A stretch of DNA of 64,000 bases from Ignelater luminosus. Taxonomy: Eukaryota > Arthropoda > Insecta > Coleoptera > Elateridae. The notes under the pieces are model-generated. The model ran no database searches, had not been told where the DNA came from, and was given only the letters and a program-made list of their open reading frames with translations. Of the stretch, positions 35,431 to 46,430 are shown piece after piece (within the stretch, counting starts at the first letter, position 1; every line of letters begins with the position of its first letter). The DNA is taken from the NCBI GenBank assembly GCA_011009095.1, contig VTPC01005723.1, positions 313,121 through 377,120 on the forward strand, given 5' to 3'. Both the position numbers and the translations under genes were made by a program.

Positions 35431-38400
35431 TTTGGAGGTCACTCCTCTATCATAGCCTAGAAAGTCACTTATCGATACTGCAAGCTTTTTCTGAGATATC
35501 GGTTATCAGAAACAACACATAAAATGACTAGTGATGTTTGGATAGTTAATAAACTTCCATATCAACGTATTCCTGAAAGATGCAATATTTAGAAAAAAAA
35601 ACGAAATCTTCCAGGATTGTTTCAAAGTCACCTCCCTACCAATGCCTGTGGACCAAGACTCTAGATATTGCTTTCCGTTCTCAATATAGAAGCAAAGTAC
35701 AAGAAAAAAGCAAAATACGGTCGTTGATGCCCATATGGTTTCAAACTTGCTCTCCGTTTTTACCAAAGTAAGTTATACGTCGTACACCCACCTGTTCCCG
35801 AGTGGCCAAGAAATACTTCAGAAGGTGTCCAGAAGACAGAAGACTATCACCATGTAGCTTTGAGTTATGAAACAATTCCTGTAAAACAACCTTAACGAAA
35901 AATTTCATGTCTATTACTATTATTTTTCTACATAATATTAATCCCCGTAGTCAGGTCGAGCATAGTGTCGAGAAATAAATAATAATAGAAGAAAACACCC
36001 TGTATTCAGATCGATCATCATCTTTTTTTATTATTGTAAACAAGTAAGAAATTGATTTTCACTGTAGCTAATCTATTTTAAAAGAAAACAAAGACAGAAT
36101 TAAAATTCAATCCAAACCATCTCTTATAGTAATTGAAATGTAAAGAGATACCATATCGCTCGTAATATTTTCAGCTTTATCTCACTTTAGATTGCGGTTA
36201 GACAGAGATTAGATTTTTTTCTATCTGTGGGTTGAGTAAAGAATCCAGCCGCAAAAAGAGACCAATAACCCCCTTTTACATATCAAAATACATTACGTAA
36301 TAAATCACCTGATAACCTCTCTCTACTTTTTAATTGGCGAGCAGAAATCAGTACTTACTAGATTGACTTCAATTATTTTTACCGTACTGCTTCAAACAGA
36401 AAAAAAGGAATTGACACTTTAGATTAGTCGAATAAAAAATCAACAATTATTTACTTTAATCTTAATTGCAAATTAATGCAAAATTCTGATTAAATTATAT
36501 TGTAATCTTCTTTATTTTATTTACTAAGATCTTTATCGCAATTCAGCAGTGATGTAAAATTTGATTTATAAATTCATTTGATATAAGATATTGTAAAACG
36601 CCTATAGCAGACCTTCGTGATTATATGCAATTTCTGTTTGTTTTAAACTGTGTACAAGGCAAGTACTTGAGGTCGAGGTCAATTTATCCATTCTTAATTA
36701 GAATCTTCTTTTTCTTTTGTTGTTGGAGATTTATATGCTCAAATCTGGTGCTTTTAGGTGTGTTTGAAATTTTAATGGTTTTTCTTTTTCCTGATTTAAA
36801 CTGTTACTATTCTTTATATTGCATGCGATCATGTGCCTGAGGGTCCCTATAATTAAGATGTATACAGCTCTCCATCTCTGATCAAACTTTCCCAATATTC
36901 TATGTTTAGACATACATACTGAAACCAAAAACTTTCATATATGAAGAGATAATGATTTGTAAAGGTTTCTTAAATTTTGAAGGCTAATACTAAAAGGATT
37001 CTAATTGCAGCCTAATAATCGCTCCATACGTTCTTAAAAACAAAACTATGAATGTTTGAATACAGAATTAAAGGATAATGCAACTAAATTATACGTCAAA
37101 ATAAGTTTTAAGGAGGTTATAGATTATAATTCGCATCGACCTTCAATCTGATGGTATTATTGTTTAGAAGAATTAGTGGCATACTCTTATCACTATCAAT
37201 GAGTATCATGCTAACCTTGAAATATCTTCGAAATATTAGTTTTAAGATTTTCAGATTCTTTGCTACCAATTAATAGTAATAAACCTTTCTGAATAATGGA
37301 TATTTTGCCTTTTACATACAATATTACTATAAGTTCTTCCAAAGGCCATTCATAAAAAAAGCTTCTTCTTCTGTTTTGGGAGATGTTATTTTTTAAAAAC
37401 TATTGATGAGATCTAAGAATGTCTTGCTCGATGGGAAGGGTGGTAGAGAAAAAAGTATTTTTCAAACTCTTTTTTATAGCTGTTTTTGCTTTCTCTGTAG
37501 AAAATACTTCAAATTATCCATTTTCCCCAAAGGCTAAATCTGAATTTAAGAAATGGTATCGATTGTTTTGGACTAAGTTTTGTTAATCACTGCAGAGAAA
37601 GTGTAAATTGTCATATTGTCGTGCAAAGAATAGACAAAATGAAATACAAGATACAAATAGAAGCAACTACATGCGCTTTAACGCTCATAACAATGTTTGA
37701 ACCTCTACTTATCTCACGAATAATATTTATCTGTCTTCCTTCAACAGCATTTTCTCTGCAGCGATGTTTGTTTTATTTACAGAATATTTGATCGTCTACC
37801 GCGCGGATCTCCTTCTAAGGATGTTCTTCCAAGTATAAATCTATCAACCCAACGATAAACAGATCTTACAAATGCGAATCTACAGCTTCTTCAATATTCA
37901 CAATGTTAATACCTCGGAAACGCCTGTATTCAGAAAGCTACTGAACAATACTGATGATTGTGGAGTTACATTTTTACTTTTAACAGTTTTTTTTCTTTGG
38001 CAATCCTTCTTTTTTTCTTATTTATTTTAAATCACTATATTAGTTTGAAGAATTACAACTTGGGCAATCTCGCATCGGACGCCTTAACCAACGTGATTCT
38101 TAACCTGCCACTGAATATTGTCTTTTGGCATTTATACATCCACTAATTTTATTAAGCTTGAATAATATGATATTAAAGTGGTGTTATCTTGTCCTGGCCT
38201 ATTGCCTAACTTGTAAAAATTTTACACGATAGCGCGTAGTACAGACTTTGCATCATTTTTATCGGCGCGACGTTACTTACACCCAAAGTTTTTAAATTTA
38301 TTTTTTATTTTATAATATTTATGACACACGCTGATTTTAACATCTCCGAAGTTGACCAAGATGATTCGCCTAATAATTGCATGCGTCTTATCAGTCATCT

Positions 38401-40265
38401 TCTAAACTGGTATTAACTTTTGTCTATGTTCAAAGCAATAATAACCTGCATATTAAGTAAAATTCACCACTGGGGTTTAGCTCACACTCTTTAATTGTTC
38501 AGCCAAACAGGTATTTGCTTCTGCATACTTTTATATTTTTCATTTATACAATTGAGTAGAAATTAGAGTGAGCCTGTATCTTACACATCCAATTTCATTC
38601 GTGGTTTGAGATTCCATACTTTCCCAAAAGAGATTGGTAATAGCATGTAGGTATGTACGCATTCAATTTGACCATGTCTATAGTTTTTTGGTAAATACCT
38701 ATAAATACGCATTCTCCTGTAATAGCTCATCACAATTCTCTTATTGCGAAGATCAAGATAAACAAGCCTTAGGATTGAGGGCAAGGTGTAATAAAAAAAG
38801 AACTAAATCATATACCTAATTGTAAGATTTTGTTGCAGTATAATTTAAAGTTATTTGATTCAAGCTGTACTTAGAGAAGTTTATGCAAATCAATAATTTA
38901 AGATCTTGCAGTATGTTATCTGCTTAATTTCAAACTTAAAGATATTTATTCTAGTCGATATGTACAGAGTTGTCAAATTTATTTCAAAATTTATTTCAAT
39001 TAAAGAGATTGTTAGTATCAAGGTTTAGAAAGTGAACTTGGATAAAAATTATTATATAAGTAATATTGTTGATTTATTTAACGTGTTTTGGAAAACTTAC
39101 GTTATTTATCGAATGTAAAGAAAAAATGCGTTGCTTATATTCATTTTGCAATATGTCATATAAATTTATTTTCATTCTGTCAACTACTAAAAATAATAAA
39201 AACATCGATATCTTTCTGCTTCCGACAAATAGAAGATAAATACAATATTAACCAATTAATGGCTACAACTGATCTAACAAATATGATGCAAAAAAAGGAA
39301 ATAGTGAGCATACCAACCAATTAGTCCATAAAGAGTAGTAAACTAGAGTCAGATTTGTACGTATGTCCCGTTCTCAAACATAATATTAAATAATCTGAGC
39401 TGAGGGATTTTTGTATCAAATGAAGAACTGTGTTCTGGAATTAGAAGTTACTAGTTTCTGTTCCCGACCGTCTATCAAGTTAAATTCATTATTGATTTTT
39501 GCATGATATAGTGATACTTGACTTTCTCGTTTAGAAGAGCTATTAACTCAAAAAATCCAGTGTATGCGAGTGCATCGTTTGGCCTGAGTTAACTGCCAGA
39601 AGAATCATGGACCAAGCCAGATGGTCTATTCAAATAAATCAATAAATCCCAATAAAGCTAGGTAATTTGGTGTAAAGAATTTTTGCAACTCAACCTGGTT
39701 CAAAGACATCCTTCAAAAGTTTGGGCAACCTCATGTGCGTTATGATTGCTGTTAAAACAGATACCATCAAGCTCTATAGCTTTAGCAGATTATGCACTAT
39801 CCCACAGTTTAAATTTTGTTACACGCGGCAACTTCTCTCAACAAACTTTAACTATCTGTACTATACATTGTCTAGGTTTGAATCAAATGTGATAGCAAGT
39901 ATACATGAATGAGAAAGCACTTATGGAAGGTTAAACCTTGTAACATACTGATTGGGTAAACCTCCTCGACACCATGGCAGATCTTGTGTAGTGTCGACAT
40001 CACAAATCATCTACGTCAATCAATTAATCATTTGGTTCATGTGGCAGAACCATACTTGCAAAAAGTAACTGCAACTAGTGTCGTTTGTCTGCAGAACAGA
40101 TTACGAGTCCATAAGTTTACTCTGGAAACTAACACCGCCTACTGGTGAAGTTAGTGTTTTTACATCTTGAAAACAATCTAGAACAGCATAGCATTTACTT
40201 ACTATTATAAGGTTGTATTTCTCTTTGGCCTTATACATTCTATATCTCACCATAGTAGTCGAAAA
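35431..40265. other. AT-rich DNA, nothing recognised
   Basis: Several 60-80 codon frames exist on both strands (for example 35506-35766 and 36625-36840) but none has a domain, a sensible splice partner or background-distinct composition. No transposon ends were found by eye. Confidence 0.4.
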
Positions 40266-40270
40266 TAACG

Positions 40271-41265
40271 AGTGACCATTTTGGCTATTCTCAATATTAT
40301 ACAAATTAATTAAAAAGTTTTAAGTTTAATTCACTACAATAATTGTCCAAAACGGTTATTACCATTTAGTAGGTAAGTTCTAGGCTGAAGAAGCTCCACG
40401 AGGAGCTTAAAACGGCCTCCCGCCTTCGGCGGGAATTTAACGATTGACTTGACTTGACTTGAGGTAAGTTCTTGCTCTCTGTGAAAGAAACGTTGTTGCC
40501 CTGCGAAGAATTTAAGAATTGTTTCTGATACGCGTTGCCTCGTCAAATATGCATTTCTTTAGTTCTGTTTGAGGCCTCGTTTCATAAACCATTCTTTTAT
40601 ATGTCCCATAAGTAATAATTTAAGGACGTCAGATCTAGCAATTTAGGTGGCCTAGTCCGAGTAGTTATCGTCAATAATTCCACACTAAATGTTCACCATC
40701 AGTGTTGAAAATTAGTCTTGTTTGCTGCATGTGAATTCTTCAAGGATCAGACGTGAAAATTTCTATGGTTTATTTTTCTGTTCCTTGCAAAAGTCGTCTA
40801 TCGGTAAGCAAAATTCTGCTCATTGGGTGTTAATTTTGAACGATAAAATAAAAAAGCTTATTTAAACCTTTCATCTTTATTATTTCCTTATTCGGAGATG
40901 TGAGCTTGTGTGGACATACCACGACCACTGGTGGATGAGTTATTATCCACCATTTCAAGATCGACTTCTTCCTCGTTTCCTGTTTTCTGTATTGGACGCT
41001 CAAACAGATGCTTTTGGAAATGTTTTTTTTTTCACGTAATTGCTGATATACCCGTACACATATATGTCCAGATGGTATTCAACAATTTGGGAACATTCTC
41101 GGGTATTCTTAAACAACTACTTGTGCGCTCTTATTGCAAGAACCATAAACTAAATCTCTATCAGTACATTCGAAAGTTATAAGCAAGCGTATTTTAACCG
41201 TACGTTTGGCATCTACAACTGAAATGTCCACTTTTTCAATATTGAGAATAGCTAAAATGGCCACT
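40271..41265 (-). mobile_element. Second Tc1/mariner-like relic, ~995 bp
   Basis: AGTGACCATTTTGGCTATTC and the following TCAATATT at 40271-40298 recur inverted at 41238-41265 with only two differences in 28 positions. Between them the minus strand keeps a transposase remnant at about 40563-40665 reading PPKLLDLTSLNYYLWD, matching the last-Asp region PRSPDLTPLDFFLWG of Tc1/mariner-like transposases. Stops interrupt the frame. Near its left end it carries a nested 80-bp insertion. Confidence 0.75.
40382..40461 (+). mobile_element. 80-bp hairpin insertion with 11-bp TSD and TTGAC tail
   Basis: AGGTAAGTTCT occurs at 40371-40381 and again at 40462-40472, flanking 80 bp of foreign-looking, GC-rich DNA. 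The insert has two perfect hairpins in tandem, AAGCTCC-ACGA-GGAGCTT and CCCGCC-TTC-GGCGGG, and ends in three TTGAC units. A variable-length target duplication plus a short tandem 3' tail is typical of target-primed retroelements truncated at the 5' end. The start CTGAAGA-stem-TAAAAC recalls the hammerhead-like core (CUGANGA-stem-GAAAC) of Penelope-like elements, but the second strand is imperfect. Confidence 0.6.
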
Positions 41266-41369
41266 TTTTATTTCTGGCTTATTACCTAAGCTATACATTG
41301 GTAGAATATCCAATGTAGGTCATGTCACACCATGTATAGGTTTTTTATAAGTAATAAAATATTATACTA

Positions 41370-41805
41370 TTTAAGAACACCGGTGGTGGTGTAAAAAAGC
41401 CAGAAAGAGATATGGTGACTGCGAGTAATTCAGGTCCTATGCCGGCAAAGTTAATATTACAGTTGGAGAAGGTGGCATTGTAGTTGGTTGAATTTAGACT
41501 TATAAAGCAAACTCACCACCACACACACGCATTGTCGTGGGGAGTAGGTTAGCACACGATGCCTGTGGTGGCAAGGAAAGGGCTTTGGAGACCGAAAACC
41601 TACTAACCTTGATGATAGGGATGTTGCAGCCGATTGCCTGAACATCCACAAATACAGGGTAAGCTGGACTGCAATCTTAAAAAACTAACTAGAGTGGCAG
41701 GACTAACTACCAATGGAAAAAGAAACACAGAACACGGAGAAAACCACCACCAAAGACTTCACACTTTCGCGCACTACTACTAGATCAACCATCAAATAAG
41801 TCACT
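41370..41805 (+). other. GC-richer block, probably transposon-derived
   Basis: The block contains CACC-rich runs, a GGTGGTGGTG run near 41385 and a short frame starting at 41713 (MEKETQNTEKTTTKDFTLSR) that ends at 41799. The composition and ATG after a long GC-richer leader look like the 5' part of a LINE, but no reverse transcriptase follows, so the family stays open. Confidence 0.25.
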
Positions 41806-42880
41806 TTTTCACAATTTAATGAGAAGATGACCTTAGTTAAAACTCCATGACAACATAGTAATAGCAGTGGTGATTATTATTTCTTTTTTTTTCATTTCCC
41901 AAATGAATTAATAAATGCCTGGGAATCAAACTAAAATCATCTATTAAAGAAAGTCTACAAGAGACAAACAAAATAATTGTGATACTAACCACACTTTTTA
42001 CAAATTAGATTATATAGTTTATAGTTTTTGTTGAACGTGTGAAATACAGGTAAATATTTGAAAAATCAGTGTCGCACTAATTAAGTACAATATATCTATT
42101 AGAAAGTGTCATTGGCCTAAATGATATATAATTTAATAAATTCCATTAATAAAAATTGCTTTTAATTGACCCGGAATTCGCAAAATGTCGTCTTTATTAC
42201 ACATACCAGTATCGTATTGGTTCTAATAGAAAACAACATTCAAGAAACAAAAGAAAACATTATTGTAACCACAAAGGAACGCTATAATTCTTTTACTGAA
42301 GTATAACAAATCAATTATTGCCTAAATAGTATGATGTTTCACAAAACGTTTTCCCTTCGATTTATTTCAATTAATTATAATAAAGAACGAAACGAACTCT
42401 CTAGAGAATTGTAATCGAGAAACATTTCCCTTTTCTGTTTTTACCAATGAAGAGTAAACAATTATTTCGCATTGTGTTTAATTTTAGAGCGTGAAAAAGA
42501 TTAAATTCAAATAAATCAAGCGTAAAAGTGAAATCTCTGTTGAAGTAGTGCTGAACGTGCTCTTGCAATTTTTCCTTAAATGGCTTAGTAGATATACGCG
42601 AGATTGAAGGCTTGTGTAGTGTGTGTGGTTGTTTTAAAATTATATTTACCTAGAAAACGGATAAATAGATTGTAAGTACCCGTTTGGTACAATGAATACC
42701 GATATGCTAATGCTAATGTTACCACCGAAGAAAATTTTTAAATTATTTTTAATGAGACTCGTGTGTAATTAACTTGAAACAATTATTAGTTTAAAATGTG
42801 GATTTTTTATTTGTAATGAACTTCTTGTTAAATAACGTAAAAATGAATGCGTATTTCATACAGCGAAACCGTCATTCATC
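41806..42880. other. AT-rich DNA, nothing recognised
   Basis: No coding exon is supported. Donor- and acceptor-like words occur (for example ATACAG|GTAAAT near 42050) but the pyrimidine tract is weak, so they are not called. Confidence 0.35.
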
Positions 42881-43071
42881 AGTTTAGTTATAAGTTTTAT
42901 ACACGAAAAGTTGGGTAGAATTGCATTGCCGCACTGTGATAAATAAATGTTTGTCATTGTTGCTAATAGTTACGAGGTGTGCTTGAGAATTTTTGCAAGG
43001 CTGAACTACTACAGGTTAACAATTGAAGCGTTAAGAATACAGTGGTAATCTGTTAAATCATGACGTATGAT
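42881..43071 (+). other. Candidate alternative first exon with start codon and uORF
   Basis: An initiator-like TCAGT lies at 42879-42883. Downstream, a 33-codon upstream frame runs 42947-43048, and then ATG ACG TAT GAT (43060-43071) meets GTAAGT at 43072. The exon would end in phase 0, as the 48520 exon requires, giving an N-terminus MTYD followed by VVDSR. Weak points are the missing DPE, the GAT|GTAAGT exon edge and the uORF. It is the better of the two start-exon candidates by donor strength, but not proved. Confidence 0.25.
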
Positions 43072-45140
43072 GTAAGTTGATTTGATTATTTGTTTTGTAG
43101 TTTTGTGTGCTGTGCAAAAATTCTGTTAGGTAAATTAGAGTAAAAAACAACTGTTTCATACTAATTAGTTCTCAAAATACCCAATTAATTATTATATCTG
43201 TAATACCAGAGAAATTATTAAATATGTACTTTTTTGGGTTAAATTGCTAAATACGATATTAAAATGCGTAGATTTAATTAAAATTAACTGTGCGTACATT
43301 TACCTTTTATCAAACTCAAAATGCAAATTCATGAAGGTCAATTTTCCTGCAATTAACCATACAGTAAGTGAATCCTAATCGAATCAGCTTTAAAGCACAA
43401 TACAGGTAGTGAAGAAAATTTTTTTTTACTTTATTGTAACATTGAACTACTTGCAAGCAGGTAATAGTTACGTAGCATCATAACCTTGTGTTAATTACAG
43501 AAATGTGTAAGATTTTCATGTTGTTATGAACCGAGATAATAACCACGTAGACGTGTGTCCTTCGCGCTTATTGCCACTTAGCACACCATTTTAATTTTTT
43601 TTTCGGTATATTTTATAAAATTTATAAATCTGCTGATATGAGCGTAAAAATGAATATTTACATTTAAAAGGAAGACTAATAATTTAAAAGATTGTTTACA
43701 AGGAATAAATTATTGTTCTCATTAAATTTCTTCTTCTGAAAAACCTTTCCCTTTTAGAATAACAATATAACTTTTCTTTCAAACCATGAATTTGCCGAGT
43801 CATCCTCTTTGCCCCTATCTTCTGATATCATCGTGCATGCTTCATAAACAGAAAGATGACTTACTACGCATTAATAAACGTTTTGTTATAGTTGTTTTAG
43901 TTATTCTTATTATCTGTCTGTAGACAATTCTGATTCTTAATGACTCAAATTACGTAATCACCTAATTAGAACAAACGATCTTGATCAAGATTTCAAAGTT
44001 GCCCGCATCTACCTAAAAATAATTTATTAAACGTTAGACATTTATTATTACTTGTATTATATCTCATGTTCATCATACAATTATTAAAGAATAATCTGAA
44101 CCGGAACAGATTAAAGATACTGATTCTTGCATTGTATTTGTTGTTTTCCAAATAAAGCCACCAACTGACTAGACTGGTGCATTTAGCTTAAAAGAAGAAA
44201 GTGCCTCTATCATTGTTTTGTCTTTTTTTAATTCTTTAACTTATCTTTTCGACTATTCCAGTTCATTTCTATGTAGCTACGATGTTTTTTCCAATATCTT
44301 TGACTGCAAAAGATTTGTTTTTGCTGCTGTTTACCCTTTTTATTCCTATTATTGTTCCCAAAAAAGTTCTTTCGATTCTTGTTTTTCTCGAAACTTTGCA
44401 ATTTTAAACATCTGACAATATCGGCATGAACTTGTTTTATTCACATACCTAAATAATCTTCATAGTTAACTAAATCTTTTTCTTATATACTAGAATGTGG
44501 TAAACTGTCAAGAAAGAGAATTGATCTGTTTCTGTTAAAAACAATATAAAATAGAAGATGATTTGCTTTTATGATGTTTGGCGTGTTTGACAGTTTTAAA
44601 CACTAAACAAACAAAACCAATGTAGAAAAGATTTTTTTGGAAAGAGTTTCCTTCATGAAGTCTTTTCTAAAGAAGTTCTTGGGTTATTATTTAGATGCAC
44701 AGACGTAAAAGAAAGATCTAGATAATTCAAACAAAAACTTTGTCCAATGACAAAGGACAATCTCATTTTAGTAAAGTATCAGAGCAGAGTATTACCTTAA
44801 TCAGCAAGAAAATCTAAAAGTGTACCGCAAGAGTTTTTCAACTGAACAACTTATCGACTATGACGCACTGCTTCTGCTCATGGTTATGCTTAAGATTAAG
44901 TTAGGATACTTTCTATAGCATGCCACGCAGCTGACCGAAAAAGAAAAAGAATTTTGGTTGAACCTTAGAGCAATTGGACATCTACCCTCCCTACTGGACA
45001 CAACTGAACTAGAAGTATATAATCAAATCATATTTAGCTTTTAATAATATATGAAGAGAGAAAGATATATAAAATAGGAAGCACAACAAAGTCATTAGGA
45101 CCTTCTAATATTCACAACTACAAAAAAAGCAGGAATCTTG
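43072..45140. other. AT-rich DNA, nothing recognised
   Basis: The 65-codon + frame at 44218-44415 is Phe/Ser/Tyr-rich and lies in T-rich DNA, so it is likely accidental. No transposon ends were found. Confidence 0.4.
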
Positions 45141-45171
<31 letters not shown>

Positions 45172-45592
45172 AATTCAATTTATGAACCTCAAGGGGAGAG
45201 TTCAGCAGAGCTGTTCTTCCACTCCCCGCTTGCATATTGTACAATTTATATATAAAAAATATTTAAATATTAAATAAACTAAATGGAAAAAACCTTAATG
45301 CACTAAAGAATAGAACCGTTGTTATTATTGTAGTTTGACCATGTCAACGTTTAGCGTCCAGGAACATTATGGAAACCTTTTTTTTGAATTGATTAATAGT
45401 TAATTTCTTAAAGGATTCAGGTATTTGTAAGGTATTGAATTTGGAATGACTCCAACGCGATGGGCTCGTTGCTTTGAAACAGTTTATCAAACTGGCTTTG
45501 TAGGCTGGCATATCACACCGATCCAGAATCACGAAAGCTTTGCAGAGCAATATCCATACAAAGCAATAATAACCCCAATAGGTGAAAAACAA
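45141..45592 (-). mobile_element. 3' end of a LINE with (ATT)n tail
   Basis: The minus strand frame (45592-45344) ends in a pattern WSHSKFNTLQIPESFKKLTI then NQFKKKV, like the ORF2 C-terminus of CR1/Jockey-type LINEs (WNSLP...INSFKKKLK). A 3' UTR follows with a GC-rich stem (GGGGAG pairing CTCCCC, about 45194-45229). It finishes in an ATT/ATTT microsatellite tail at 45141-45172, the usual LINE 3' tail. Only the last part is present, so the copy is 5' truncated. Endonuclease and reverse transcriptase are missing. Confidence 0.6.
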
Positions 45593-46000
45593 AACAAAAC
45601 AAAAATTAACTGAATACTAATCAGATATTTAATCGGTTCCTGGAAAAAAGTACAAAGTAGGGTAATAAACATTTACTAAAAGAAAAGAGAAACAAAATAC
45701 AAAAATAATTTTTGAAGCAGTGATTCAATTGCATTTAGTTTCGACGAAATAGTAACCGCAGGAGAAAGATTGGTGAAATACTTTTATATACAATGGATCC
45801 ATAACTATATAGCTTTCTGAACGGAAATAGTCACTTTAGACGGTTCAGACTCTTTCAACGAGGAACTCGTTCCAACAGTTTTATCTAACGTAAAGACATT
45901 TTCAGTAGGTAAACCCAAAATGTATTCCCCAGCCATTGGGCATTGTGGTGTTTAGAGTTGACACGGTGATTTGGCTTGTAGTGCTGTCAGAGTTATTTCA
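45593..46000. other. AT-rich DNA, nothing recognised
   Basis: No feature is supported. More upstream sequence of the neighbouring LINE could lie here in unrecognisable form. Confidence 0.35.
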
Positions 46001-46004
46001 TATA

Positions 46005-46430
46005 CAGTGTGTCCAAGATAAGAATGCACAGCATGGGGATCTTGGAAATGGTAAGAGATACAGGATCGGTTAAATGAGATGAAAGTTGGCTATTTATAGG
46101 ACCCTTTTGTTGGTGTTTACAAAATCTAGATACCTTGGATAGTTTCAGAGATATTTAAAAAAAAAGTAGATTTCTCGATTTTTGTTATTATTTTTTCTTT
46201 CCTTTATTTGAAGAGATATCGGAAAACTAAAACCAGTTTTCCATTGCCACTTTTTGTTTTCTATTAAAATATGCTAACAAATTCCTGTACAACGTTTCGG
46301 TTTCGAGTAACTATCATCAACCTCATTTTTTTAAATAGGCGAAAAACAATTGAAAATTGCTTTGGATAGCTCTTGTTGTCACGATGCTGATGATGTAAAC
46401 ATGATTTTGCATTAAGACTGGCTGACTTAG
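46005..46430 (+). mobile_element. Partial copy of the long-TIR mariner-like element
   Basis: It starts CAGTGTGTCCAAGATAAGAA after TA (46003-46004) and follows the long arm of the element at 32776 for over 200 bp. It continues into sequence matching that element's interior (words such as GAGTAACTATCATCAACCTC and AGCTCTTGTTGTCAC, which appear inverted near 33240-33320). The opposite end is missing, so the copy is truncated. It preserves interior sequence lying between the arm and the transposase remnant of the first copy. Confidence 0.75.

Noticed and set aside
40395-40435. Rho-independent bacterial terminators
   Set aside because: The two hairpins are GC-rich, but no T-run follows them, and they lie in a flanked insertion within insect DNA; contamination is unlikely because the target duplication joins host sequence.
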